Below, piece after piece: positions 54,033-62,066 of a DNA stretch of 64,000 bases; positions within the stretch are counted from its first letter, which is position 1; every line of letters starts with the position of its first letter. Where the stretch lies: positions 58,216 to 122,215 of the forward strand of contig JAEKKN010000019.1 of NCBI GenBank assembly GCA_019510305.1, in the 5' to 3' direction. Both the position numbers and the translations under genes were made by a program. The notes below the pieces were generated by a model that was not told the DNA's origin, searched no databases, and saw nothing but the letters and a program-made list of their open reading frames with translations. The DNA is from Microbacterium sp. Lineage in GTDB: Bacteria; Actinomycetota; Actinomycetes; Actinomycetales; Microbacteriaceae.

Positions 54033-54575
54033 TCATCCGAGCGTCGTGATGCCCATCTCGCGCAGCCGGCGGGTCGCCGACTCGTCGATGCTGACGCGCA
54101 CCTCTCCGATGTCCGTGACCTCGCCCAGAGCGACCCAGAAGATGAACGGCAGCAACAGGGTGCGGATCAGCATCGCCCAACCTGCTTTACCGACACCGAT
54201 CCGTCCGCCGTCGGCCACCCGAACCGAGCGCGTGCCCGCGAGGCGTGCGCCCAGCGCCCGCCCGTCGGCGTAGCACCAGCCGTACAGAAGAGGCAGCACG
54301 ATCATCAGCACGGCCGCGATCACGACTGCGACCGTCCCCCTGTCGACGGCGGACGACGACACGAAATACGTCACACCCAGACCGACCGCGACTCCGTTGA
54401 CGAGCAGACTGTCGACGAACCACGACCACAGCGCGGCGCCGACGGTCGAGTCCACATACAGGTCGCCGTTGCGGAATGCCTTCACACGGTTGGACACCGA
54501 CTTTCCCAGCACGGGTTCGAGGCGCTGCCTCAACTCGGCCAGCGCGGCGACGCGCTCTTGCGCTTTCTGCGTCAC
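54033..54575 (-). CDS. RDD family membrane protein
   Basis: 180 residues from GTG 54575, which follows GAGAGAAG; an in-frame ATG at 54623 is less well placed. A coiled N-terminus (RVAALAELRQRLEP) precedes three helices, including AALWSWFVDSLLVNGVAVGL with the RDD-type opening and DGRALGARLAGTRSVRV between helices. Function of RDD proteins is mostly unknown; some are transporters. Monocistronic between the stress locus and the next gene. Confidence 0.78.
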   Translation of the reverse strand: MTQKAQERVAALAELRQRLEPVLGKSVSNRVKAFRNGDLYVDSTVGAALWSWFVDSLLVNGVAVGLGVTYFVSSSAVDRGTVAVVIAAVLMIVLPLLYGWCYADGRALGARLAGTRSVRVADGGRIGVGKAGWAMLIRTLLLPFIFWVALGEVTDIGEVRVSIDESATRRLREMGITTLG

Positions 54576-54668
54576 GATCTTCTCTCTCGGGTCGGAAGGG
54601 GCGGCTCGACGGATGGACGGCACCCCGCAAGGACATGGGCCGTGGCTCGGGGAGGCGACCTATGCGAC

Positions 54669-54965
54669 CTAGGCGAGCTGATCGAGGACGAGTTCGCCGC
54701 TGGCGTTCAGCTGCTTCATCATTCGTTCGATCCGTTTCATGTCGACGGCGGGCATGGCCACATCGTCGAAGGCGAGCGCCAGCGGGATGCTCGGATGCAT
54801 CCAGATCGTGAGGCGCCCCGGATGCTCTTTCTCGTCAGGCAACCACGACATCATGAAGCTCTCGTGACGGCGAAGCTTGGTCCCGATCACGATCTTCAGA
54901 TGCGCGAGCGTCACATCATCGACGTCGATCACCGGGCGGGCGCTGTTGTACTCGAGAGTCCCCAT
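54669..54965 (-). CDS. DUF7882-like small protein
   Basis: 98 residues from ATG 54965. The sequence MGTLEYNSARPVIDVDDVTLAHLKIVIGT is the start of an actinobacterial family often labelled ATP-dependent DNA ligase by association only; it has no ligase motif. Predicted alpha/beta, cytoplasmic. Function unknown. The start at 55058 in the same frame is rejected because it runs into the tRNA region. Confidence 0.78.
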   Translation of the reverse strand: MGTLEYNSARPVIDVDDVTLAHLKIVIGTKLRRHESFMMSWLPDEKEHPGRLTIWMHPSIPLALAFDDVAMPAVDMKRIERMMKQLNASGELVLDQLA

Positions 54966-55056
54966 GATGTGCACACTACCTTGAGCACGACCGTGCAGGA
55001 GGGGAGAACAGGTGCCATGGGTTCGTGTGCCGCGCTCCGCGGCCTCCTGATACGAC

Positions 55057-55082
55057 AAAACCCCCGGCTGGACCGGGGGTTT
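55057..55082 (-). terminator. Terminator for the tRNA-Thr/tRNA-Met genes
   Basis: ACCCCCGG and CCGGGGGT pair around a 5-nt loop, with A-rich and T-rich flanks; on the minus strand TTTTGT follows. It lies 8 bp after the 3' end of tRNA-Met. Confidence 0.85.
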
Positions 55083-55089
55083 GAATCTG

Positions 55090-55163
55090 TAGCAGGAGCG
55101 GGGCTTGAACCCGCGACCTCACGATTATGAGTCGTGCGCTCTGACCAGCTGAGCTACCCTGCC
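55090..55163 (-). tRNA. tRNA-Met (CAT)
   Basis: 74 nt with the full cloverleaf: acceptor GGCAGGG pairing TCCTGCT, D-loop AGCTCAGCTGGTCAGAGC, anticodon loop CTCATAA (anticodon CAT), T-arm GCGGGTTCAAGCCCCGC. No CCA is encoded. The mixed acceptor pairing fits elongator Met; the modified Ile(CAT) tRNA cannot be ruled out entirely. Confidence 0.9.
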
Positions 55164-55197
55164 GCACGGCATCCGCATAGCAGATGCGAACACTGTG

Positions 55198-55269
55198 AGC
55201 CCCGAGTCAGGATTGAACTGACGACCCCTTCCTTACCATGGAAGTGCTCTGCCACTGAGCTATCGGGGC
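55198..55269 (-). tRNA. tRNA-Thr (GGT)
   Basis: 72 nt with a complete cloverleaf: acceptor GCCCCGA/TCGGGGC, D-loop AGCTCAGTGGCAGAGC, anticodon stem CTTCC/GGAAG with loop ATGGTAA (anticodon GGT), T-arm GTCAGTTCAATCCTGAC. It lies 34 bp upstream of tRNA-Met and probably shares its transcript. Confidence 0.94.
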
Positions 55270-55348
55270 GTGCTGCCCCTCGCGGAGCAACCAGACGAGC
55301 CTATCATCCGAGAGGCTCGCTCGCGAAATCGAGACGCGAGTCGAGAAG

Positions 55349-56584
55349 TCAGTCGAGAGACGCTCGACCGGCGTTCGTCCGCAGCCAGGGAAGCGGGTCG
55401 ATCGTCTTGCCGTTGACGATGATCTCGAAGTGCAGGTGGGCGCCGAAAGAGTGCCCGGTGTTGCCGGTGTCGCCCACGATGTCACCGACCTTGACCGTGT
55501 CGCCGGCCTTCACCTTCAGCGAGCCGTACTGCATGTGCGAGTAGTGGCTTGTGATGACCTGACCGTCGATCACGTGGTCGATGTAGACCGTGACGCCGTA
55601 GCCGCCGCCCTGCTCGGTCGCGATGCGCACGGTGCCGTCGGCGATGGCCTGGATCGGCGCTCCCTCACCCGGGGTGAAGTCGATGCCCTCGTGCATGCGT
55701 CCCCAGCGAGGGCCGTAGCCCGAGCTCATGCTGACGCCGACGAGGAACGGCCACTGGATGGCCGCATCGGGGTCGTTCGTGAACACGGAGTCGGAGAACT
55801 TGATGCCCTGCTCGGATGCCAGGTCGACGAGTGACACGGTCGAGAAGTCCTCGGCACGTGCGAGCGTCTCGTTCTGCACGTCGGAGGAGGTGACGAACGC
55901 CTGGATCTGTCCGTCGGTCTTCGCGGACGAGGTGGAGGATGCTGCGACAAGCGACATCGTGGCGGTGCCGTCGGAACCGGTGGCGGCGATGGCCTCTGCG
56001 GGCATGGTCATCGAGACGGCGAGCAGGCCTGCGAGCCCCATCACGCCGACGGTCGCACCGAAGGTGACGACCTTGCGGAACTGAGGGCGGCGGCGCGCGA
56101 CGTGCTCGGCGACCGGAGCGTCGCCCACGGTCTCCTCAGCGGGTGCGTCATCGGCTGCCGCGGTGTCGTCGCCATTGTCGCCGTCGAGGACGACGGAGCG
56201 GAATGTGAGCGACGCCTGCACGAAGGGGTCGGCGGCAGCGGTGTCGAGGGGAACCTCCGGCGCAGTGGGCGCCTCGTCGGCGACCGGCGTGGCGACAACG
56301 GACGTCGCGACAACGGACTCGGCGACAACGGTCTCGGCGATGACGGACTCGACAGCGACGGGCTCAGCAGTGGGTTCCGCAGCGGCGACTTCGGCGACAC
56401 CGGGCTCGACGAGAACCGGACGCTGTCGCGCAGCTCGGCGCGAGACCGGAGCGGTGACCGCGGCGGCAGCGACAGCGGCGACTTCGGCGGCAACGGTCAC
56501 TGCGGGGGTCTCGAAGACCGCGGTGCGGTGCCGGCTGGAGCGGCGCGTCGGCACAGCGGCAGCCTGGGGGTTGTCGAAGGGCAA
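55349..56584 (-). CDS. M23 family peptidoglycan peptidase with long N-terminal region
   Basis: 411 residues from TTG 56584, which follows GAGAGAA. Residues 1-165 are disordered and Ala/Val/Glu-rich, holding five-residue repeats (VIAET, VVAES, VVATS, VVATP, VADEA). A helix near 175-195 (TFGATVGVMGLAGLLAVSM) anchors the protein. The C-terminal M23 domain has the metal motifs HEGIDF and HLHFE, and SSGYGPRWGRMHEG; all zinc ligands are present. It acts on wall peptides outside the cell. The repeat DNA is at about 56283-56355. Confidence 0.9.
   Translation of the reverse strand: MPFDNPQAAAVPTRRSSRHRTAVFETPAVTVAAEVAAVAAAAVTAPVSRRAARQRPVLVEPGVAEVAAAEPTAEPVAVESVIAETVVAESVVATSVVATPVADEAPTAPEVPLDTAAADPFVQASLTFRSVVLDGDNGDDTAAADDAPAEETVGDAPVAEHVARRRPQFRKVVTFGATVGVMGLAGLLAVSMTMPAEAIAATGSDGTATMSLVAASSTSSAKTDGQIQAFVTSSDVQNETLARAEDFSTVSLVDLASEQGIKFSDSVFTNDPDAAIQWPFLVGVSMSSGYGPRWGRMHEGIDFTPGEGAPIQAIADGTVRIATEQGGGYGVTVYIDHVIDGQVITSHYSHMQYGSLKVKAGDTVKVGDIVGDTGNTGHSFGAHLHFEIIVNGKTIDPLPWLRTNAGRASLD
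56283..56355 (-). repeat. 15-bp coding tandem repeat in the M23 peptidase gene
   Basis: About five tandem 15-bp units around GCGACAACGGACTCG on the plus strand, encoding V(V/I)A(E/T)x units. Being 15 bp, copy change would keep the frame, so the N-terminal region could vary in length between strains. Confidence 0.65.
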
Positions 56585-56705
56585 AGCGTTTCTCTCGGGT
56601 CAGTCTTCAAGCTGGGGGGCGCTTGAAACCCTCATCGTTTCGGGCGATGAAAGTAACGATCGGATAAAACCCTACCGTGACCCGCCTGAGAAAGCCATGG
56701 ATTCA

Positions 56706-57329
56706 TCAGGCTTCCTCGTCGAGGAGCACGGTGAGGCGCGCATGGACGTCAGGTCCGGCGGCGATCAGCATGGGTCGCGCGGATGCCGTGTCGACACGGG
56801 TGACCACTCCCCCCGCTTCGGCGACGAGAAGCGCTCCTGCGGCGAAATCCCACAAGGCGCCCGCCGGTGTCGCCGACGTGACGGCCAGCCGCACGGAGCC
56901 TCGCCAGGCTCCTTCACCGCGGGCAGCCGTGAACAGTTCATCGTGAGCGGGCGCGAAGACGGCGGCTGCCAGCGCCTCCCACCGCCCCGGCACCGCCTCA
57001 CCCCGCACAGCCGCGATGCTGACGGCATACGCGGGGATGCCGTAGGCGTAGTTCACGGTGCCGTCGATGGGGTCGACCACCCAGGTGATCCCGGTCACGC
57101 CGGCATCGGCATCCGACTCCTCACCGAGGAACCCGTCTCCGGGCCTCGCCTCACGCAGCCGGGCGCGGACGAGCGCTTCGACCTCGCGATCGGCCTCTGT
57201 GACGATGTCGGCCAGGCTCGACTTGGTGGCTGCGAGATGCACACCTTCTTCGCGGCGCCACAGCGCCAGCTCACCGGCCTCGCGCGCGATGCCCGCGGCG
57301 AGGTCTGTCAGCTCGGTCTCCGCGGTCAC
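56706..57329 (-). CDS. Short inositol monophosphatase family protein
   Basis: 207 residues; GTG start 57329 overlaps the preceding stop by 4 nt. The metal-binding GEESDADA, WVVDPIDGTVNYAYG and late WDFAAGALLVAEAGG motifs are present. The usual family member has about 260-270 residues. Between GEGAWRGSVRLAVTS and WDFAAG only about 9 residues remain where about 65-70 are normal; the missing part includes the GSAALDL strand and helix. The deletion is in frame. Activity is doubtful. Confidence 0.82.
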   Translation of the reverse strand: MTAETELTDLAAGIAREAGELALWRREEGVHLAATKSSLADIVTEADREVEALVRARLREARPGDGFLGEESDADAGVTGITWVVDPIDGTVNYAYGIPAYAVSIAAVRGEAVPGRWEALAAAVFAPAHDELFTAARGEGAWRGSVRLAVTSATPAGALWDFAAGALLVAEAGGVVTRVDTASARPMLIAAGPDVHARLTVLLDEEA

Positions 57330-58414
57330 TGCGGAGGCAGGGGCGGCGCGGGCGGGTACGGCTCTGCCGGCGGGCCCGCGGGGGCGGGAGGGACGGTGTG
57401 CCCCCCTGGCTCCTCCGGCGCGGGAGCGGGCGCGGGCTGCTCGGTCGGCGCAGGCTCCGCCACGGGTGCGAAGTCGGCCGCGGCCGGAGCCGCGTACCGA
57501 GGCGCAGCGGGCTCTTGCGGCGCGACGGGCACGGGAAGCGCGGGAAGCGGCTGCGCTTGATACTGCGAGGCGGGCTGTTGCGCAGCGCTCTGGCCCGGAT
57601 ACGTGCCCTGGCCCTGGTGGTAGGTGCCGCCGACGGGCGCTGCGAGCTGCGGGGCCGAGGGGAATCCCGTGTAGTAGGCGTTCCAGTCCGGGCTGCCGTC
57701 GGGCATCACCGGCAGCGGTGTCGCGCCGTCGGCGTACGTCGGCCAGGTCGCGGGCGCGGGGGCGGTCTGGTGCACGGGAGCAGTCTGCTTCTTCGGGGCG
57801 AACAGCGTGTTCAGCAATGGGATGAGCGTGGTGCCGACGGCCGTGAGGATCGTGAGGGCCACGAGGATGCGGCCGAACAGATCGCCGAACTCGAAGTTGT
57901 GGGTGAACGTCAGGAAGAACAGCAGCATGCCGACGAGTCCGACCAGGAAGACGATCGTGGCGATGTAGATGATGCGCGTGAAGACCGTGACGTAGCGCTG
58001 GGCGGCGGGCGTGAACAGCCGCACGTGCAGCAGCGCGAGCTGCAGGATGCCGATCACGAGCAGCAGTTGGAAGAACCGTTCGCCCCCGCTGAAGAACTGA
58101 CCGTCTTCGGGGAGCCAGATCTTGAACGCGCCGACGATGAGCGCGATGATCCACGACACCATGCTCGCCAGCGCGAGCCAGTCGGGGCGGTTGGGCGCGA
58201 GGCCCGCCTCGAGGATCGCGATGCCGGCGAAGCCTGCCAGAAGAAGGATCGTGAGGAACGCGCGTCCGATCAGCCCGTCCTGATCTCCGATGAGCACCCA
58301 CACGACGCAGACGAGAGCGGCGGCGATCAGCGCGCCGATCGCGATCCAGATCGAGCCGCGGATGAGGAGCGAGGTGTTCTTCGGCTCAGGTGTCACTGTT
58401 CCGGGTTGAGACAT
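57326..58414 (-). CDS. Membrane protein with Pro/Ala-rich C-terminal tail
   Basis: 362 residues, no named family. Residues 1-215 hold six or seven helices, including SIWIAIGALIAAALVCVVWVL and IIYIATIVFLVGLVGMLLFF. The last 145 residues are Pro/Ala/Gln-rich and probably disordered. The stop overlaps the inositol phosphatase start by 4 nt, so the genes are coupled. Function unknown. Confidence 0.72.
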   Translation of the reverse strand: MSQPGTVTPEPKNTSLLIRGSIWIAIGALIAAALVCVVWVLIGDQDGLIGRAFLTILLLAGFAGIAILEAGLAPNRPDWLALASMVSWIIALIVGAFKIWLPEDGQFFSGGERFFQLLLVIGILQLALLHVRLFTPAAQRYVTVFTRIIYIATIVFLVGLVGMLLFFLTFTHNFEFGDLFGRILVALTILTAVGTTLIPLLNTLFAPKKQTAPVHQTAPAPATWPTYADGATPLPVMPDGSPDWNAYYTGFPSAPQLAAPVGGTYHQGQGTYPGQSAAQQPASQYQAQPLPALPVPVAPQEPAAPRYAAPAAADFAPVAEPAPTEQPAPAPAPEEPGGHTVPPAPAGPPAEPYPPAPPLPPQ

Positions 58415-58500
58415 GGCGGTCCTCTCGACGAGTGAGCTGTGGGTTCATCCTCGCATGCCTGATGTCCGGATCACGGGTGATCCGGACATGTGTGGAAAGC

Positions 58501-59298
58501 TCAGCCGGTCTTCTTGGCGGATGCGGCGGCGAAGGCCGCGACGCGGGCCTGAGCATCCGGGGTCTCCAGCGCCGCACCGATCGAACGCGCCTCTTCGCTG
58601 AGCTGCTCGACGAAGGAGCGCTCGGGGCGTGAGCGGACGAGGCGCTTGGCCTGCCCGTACGCGTCGGCGGCGCCCGCAAGCCAGAAGCGCGCGATCTCCT
58701 CCGCACGTGCACGGACGAGCTCGGCTTCGGCCGCGGCATCCGCTCCTTCGACCGCCTCGGCGACCAGCCCCCATTCGACGGCCTCCGTCGCCGAGAGCAG
58801 GCGATCCTGCAGCACGAGCTGCAGTGCACGCCGCTGGCCCACGGCCTGAGCGAGCTGCGCCGACACCGACAGGTCGGGGGTGAGGCCGATGTTCGCGTAC
58901 AGGCTGCCGAGCTTCGAACGCGAGCCGACCACCGCGTAGTCGCTGCTCAGCAGGATGCCGAGTCCGCCGCCGGCCGTGGTGCCGTGGGCGGCGACCACGA
59001 CGGGGATCGACGATTCGGTGAGCGAGCGGATGCCGGAGTTGATCACCTCGGCGAGGGCAGTGATGTCGGTGCCGGAGCCCATCGACGTCGACATCTCGAT
59101 GACGTCGCCGCCGGCGCAGAACGCCGGCCCTGCGGCGTCGAGCAGGATCGCCTTGACGTCACTGCGACCGGTCGCCTCGGCGGTCGCATCCCGCCAAGCG
59201 TGCGCGAGATCGGCGTTGAAGGCGTTCAGCCGGCCCGGGCGGTTCAGCGTGAGCCGAGCCATTCCCTCATCGACCGAGAACAGGATGGCATCGCTCAT
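58501..59298 (-). CDS. Enoyl-CoA hydratase/isomerase family protein
   Basis: 265 residues from ATG 59298, after GGAGAAGCC. Crotonase-fold motifs: LTLNRPGRLNAFN, FCAGGDVIEM and AAHGTTAGGGLGILLSSDYAVV, which form the oxyanion hole. The catalytic Glu positions (E in the 130-160 region) are not clear-cut, as the second Glu of hydratases is replaced by residues in SLYANIGLTPDLS; an isomerase is also possible. Not linked to other fatty-acid genes here. Confidence 0.87.
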   Translation of the reverse strand: MSDAILFSVDEGMARLTLNRPGRLNAFNADLAHAWRDATAEATGRSDVKAILLDAAGPAFCAGGDVIEMSTSMGSGTDITALAEVINSGIRSLTESSIPVVVAAHGTTAGGGLGILLSSDYAVVGSRSKLGSLYANIGLTPDLSVSAQLAQAVGQRRALQLVLQDRLLSATEAVEWGLVAEAVEGADAAAEAELVRARAEEIARFWLAGAADAYGQAKRLVRSRPERSFVEQLSEEARSIGAALETPDAQARVAAFAAASAKKTG

Positions 59299-59344
59299 GG
59301 CTTCTCCTTCGAGCACAGGACGTATCGCTCCAGCGTAACCGCGC

Positions 59345-59836
59345 TCAGACGTGCTCCCAGACCCTGGCGACGAAGGCCTCCATCCGACGGCGCGTTCCGT
59401 CGAGGCGATAGTCGGCCTGACCCGGGGCTCGCACCTCGTTCGGAGCCAGCGGATGGGCGAGGCGCACGTTGTCATGACAGGAGAGATCGGCGCAGATGTA
59501 CGTGCCGACCGAGTCGCCGCGCTCCCCCGCCGCGCCTGCCCGGCGGGCCGAGAACAGCGCGACCTGATTGCCCGGCTGCATCAGGTGGCAGATGTTGCAC
59601 ATGCCGTTGCGAGCGGGTCCGGAGTCGGACACCCGCAGCATGACGCCCTTGATCTCCCGGTCGTGCTGGATCAACACGTACCCCCGCTTGCCCGCGCTCG
59701 GATCCCGCCAGGCGAAGAAGTCGAGATAGTCCCAGTCGACGAGTACGAAGTCGTGCGGCATCTGCATGATCCGCAGGTCGTCGGCATCCGCGTTGACGAA
59801 CGAGGATCGGACCTCGGCCTCTGTGAGCGCGCGCAT
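59345..59836 (-). CDS. FBP domain zinc-finger protein
   Basis: 163 residues. C-terminal treble-clef zinc finger with CNICH and CADLSCHD, after the N-terminal MRALTEAEVRSSFVNAD; this is the FBP (fibronectin-binding-related) family of elongation-factor-like proteins in actinobacteria. Members are thought to interact with the ribosome, but their role is not settled. Separate from the gene after it by 46 bp. Confidence 0.87.
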   Translation of the reverse strand: MRALTEAEVRSSFVNADADDLRIMQMPHDFVLVDWDYLDFFAWRDPSAGKRGYVLIQHDREIKGVMLRVSDSGPARNGMCNICHLMQPGNQVALFSARRAGAAGERGDSVGTYICADLSCHDNVRLAHPLAPNEVRAPGQADYRLDGTRRRMEAFVARVWEHV

Positions 59837-59882
59837 CGATCCAGTCTAGGCAGAGCTTTCCGCGCCTATGCCTGCGCCCGCC

Positions 59883-60335
59883 TCAGCGACCGAGCCGCGC
59901 GAGCTCGGCCTGACGCAGCACCCGCAGCAGGTCGCGTGGAAGGCGGGTTCCATCGAGCGACGACGGCCGCAGCACGGCGGAGATGCCGGCGACGGTCGCG
60001 TGGACGATGCGGCCCTCCCGACGGATGAGGTTCATGCCCGAGAGCGCATCAAGCCGGCGTCGGCAGCGCCGTCTGCTGATGAGACGGTGCGAGCGGAGCG
60101 CATCGAAGATGTCGTCCTCCACGAGGGACTCCTCCTGCTTGAGCTCTTGCTGGACGACCACGGCGAGGGCCGTGCGCAGCGGCTCGTCGAGGGTGGCTCC
60201 GCGGAGATCCCCTCTGACGATCTCTTCGTCGATGCTGAGGTCGAGCAGCGCGCGACGCTGCAAGCGGGTTCCGGGCCCGGGCGCGACGGGGGCGGGTTCG
60301 TGGAACAGGCGCGACTCGACGATGCTCATACCCAT
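59883..60335 (-). CDS. Conserved hypothetical protein
   Basis: 150 residues; ATG 60335 or 60329 could start it, without clear RBS. Predicted mainly helical with basic patches (ALRSHRLISRRRCRRRLDALSGMNLIRREGRIVHAT), resembling a winged-helix with a wing-like hairpin. No family recognised. Downstream on the minus strand is the FBP gene. Confidence 0.6.
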   Translation of the reverse strand: MGMSIVESRLFHEPAPVAPGPGTRLQRRALLDLSIDEEIVRGDLRGATLDEPLRTALAVVVQQELKQEESLVEDDIFDALRSHRLISRRRCRRRLDALSGMNLIRREGRIVHATVAGISAVLRPSSLDGTRLPRDLLRVLRQAELARLGR

Positions 60336-60524
60336 GAGACGGGGGTAGGGGGCGTTTCATTACGCGACTCGAGGATCATGAGCCTGTGGGGTGGTCGACA
60401 GGCACGTCCCTGCCCCGCCTAGCCCACGCTCCCGCGGCGGGCAAGCCCCTACGGCGAACGGGCGCCTGCCGCCTATCGTGGCCTTTCCCACTGCGCGGAC
60501 CCCATCTGCTCCGGAGGTAGCGAT

Positions 60525-61793
60525 ATGCACGCGGAGGACGCACCGCCGACCGAAGCGCTTCTCAACGGCCGGTACCGGTTGCTCGACCGCCTGGGCCGTG
60601 GCGGCATGGCGACCGTCTACCGGGCAGAGGACGCGATCCTGGAACGGACGGTCGCGATCAAGCTGATCCGCCATGACCCCGAGGTCCCGTTCGCCGCCGA
60701 CCGGGTGCACACCGAGAAAGCACTGCTCGCTGCGGTGAACCATCCGGCGCTCGTGACGCTGTTCGACGCCCACCTCGACCCAGGAACGCCGCAGTACCTC
60801 GTCATGGAACTCGTCGACGGGCCGAGCCTGGCCAGGCGGATGACACACGGTCCGCTGTCATCGGCAGACGCCGCGCAGATCGGGGAAGACCTCGCGAACG
60901 CGCTCGAGGCCGTCCATGCGGCCGGCATCATCCACCGCGATGTGAAGCCGTCGAACGTGCTGCTGGCGCCACCGGCGACAGCATCCGGCCGCTGGACCGC
61001 GAAGCTCGCGGACTTCGGAATCGCCTGCACTCCAGAGACCTCGAAGGTGCGCACGGGCGTCGTCCTCGGTACCGCCGCGTACATGGCGCCCGAGCAGCTG
61101 CGCGATCTTCCGCTCACCCCCGCCGCCGACATCTACGCTCTCGGCCTCGTGCTGCTCGAGGCGCTCACAGGCCGTCACGGCTACCCGATCGGCACCAGTC
61201 TCGAATCAGCCCGGGTACGGCTGACCGAGCCGCCAGACATCCCCGACGCGGTGAGCCCGGGGTGGAGGCAGCTCATCCTCTGGATGACCCAGGTCGATCC
61301 CGAGGAGCGGCCGTCGGCCGAAGAGGTCGCCGCCGAGATCAGAGGCTTTCGCGGTGGCGACCGGTCGGATTCGTCCGGCCCGTCGAGCGCCGCCGTCACC
61401 GAACAGCTGCCGCAGACCCGCCTCCTGCGCGGCGACACGGACCGCCGCCCACGTCGCGTGATCACCGCTCTGATCGCCGGAGCCGCAGCCATGGGGCTGC
61501 TCGCCGCGATCGGGGCATGGACCTCGTCGGCGGCCGACATCGTGACGGCCCGCGCGGTCACCGGAGTCACGGCGCTCCGATCCGCACCCGTCACGACCTC
61601 CGACTCGGACTCGTCGATCACACCGGTGACGGTGACGGTCAATGACGGCGATCCAGGCCCGTCGGCCTTGAACGACGACAAGAAGGTCGAGCACGCGGCA
61701 GAGACGGCGGACAAGAAGGCCGAGCACGGGGCGGAGGTGGCCGAGAAGAAGACCGAGCACGCCTCCCAGGGCAACAACGGCAAGGGCAAGTGA
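60525..61793 (+). CDS. Membrane-anchored Ser/Thr protein kinase
   Basis: 422 residues. The Gly-rich loop LGRGGMATVYRAE leads to catalytic Lys46 in VAIKLI. HRDVKPSNVLL, DFGIACTPE and GTAAYMAPEQL complete the Hanks-type kinase. One helix near 310-330 precedes an external tail with three 11-residue repeats (DDKKVEHAAET, DKKAEHGAEVA, EKKTEHASQGN). No PASTA domains. Substrate unknown. ATG 60525; an upstream ATG at 60391 is less likely. Confidence 0.92.
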   Translation: MHAEDAPPTEALLNGRYRLLDRLGRGGMATVYRAEDAILERTVAIKLIRHDPEVPFAADRVHTEKALLAAVNHPALVTLFDAHLDPGTPQYLVMELVDGPSLARRMTHGPLSSADAAQIGEDLANALEAVHAAGIIHRDVKPSNVLLAPPATASGRWTAKLADFGIACTPETSKVRTGVVLGTAAYMAPEQLRDLPLTPAADIYALGLVLLEALTGRHGYPIGTSLESARVRLTEPPDIPDAVSPGWRQLILWMTQVDPEERPSAEEVAAEIRGFRGGDRSDSSGPSSAAVTEQLPQTRLLRGDTDRRPRRVITALIAGAAAMGLLAAIGAWTSSAADIVTARAVTGVTALRSAPVTTSDSDSSITPVTVTVNDGDPGPSALNDDKKVEHAAETADKKAEHGAEVAEKKTEHASQGNNGKGK

Positions 61794-61852
61794 GCGCCCC
61801 GGCGACCGCCGCTGCCCGTTCCCGCAGGTTCGCGGCGTGATCAGGGAAAAGC

Positions 61853-61879
61853 GAAGGGCCCCGCATAGCGAGGCCCTTC
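61853..61879. terminator. Terminator next to the displaced tRNA end
   Basis: GAAGGGCC and GGCCCTTC pair across an 11-nt loop, with CGCTTTT following on the minus strand. It sits just past the tRNA 3' fragment, so it probably ended the original tRNA transcript, and now also ends the kinase transcript. Confidence 0.75.
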
Positions 61880-61889
61880 ATTCATACGG

Positions 61890-61914
61890 TGGCGAGTGAG
61901 GGATTCGAACCCCC
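61890..61914 (-). pseudogene. Displaced 3' end of a tRNA gene (attachment site)
   Basis: On the minus strand, GGGGTTCGAATCCCTCACTC followed by GCCA has a T-loop and the 3' acceptor strand of a tRNA. There is no matching 5' acceptor (GGCGAGT) or anticodon arm nearby. This is the left junction of an element integrated in a tRNA gene; the restored tRNA should lie at the other end, right of the window. The type of tRNA is unclear; a class II tRNA such as Ser is possible. Confidence 0.75.
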
Positions 61915-62066
61915 TCCGCGTCCGCGGGATCTACCCCCGCCCTCCAAGTTCCGCATCATTGCAAGGGGGATGAATCACTGGGATCACCAAAACTAGCGTT
62001 CGCTTTCGCAAAGTGTTGTCACGGTGTTGTCACGCCAGCTATTCGTGCGCTGCGGACTGATGGCGT

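Noticed and set aside
61890-61960. tmRNA 3' end or an intact tRNA
   Set aside because: No matching 5' acceptor strand or anticodon arm in the next few hundred bases, so only a 3' fragment is supported.
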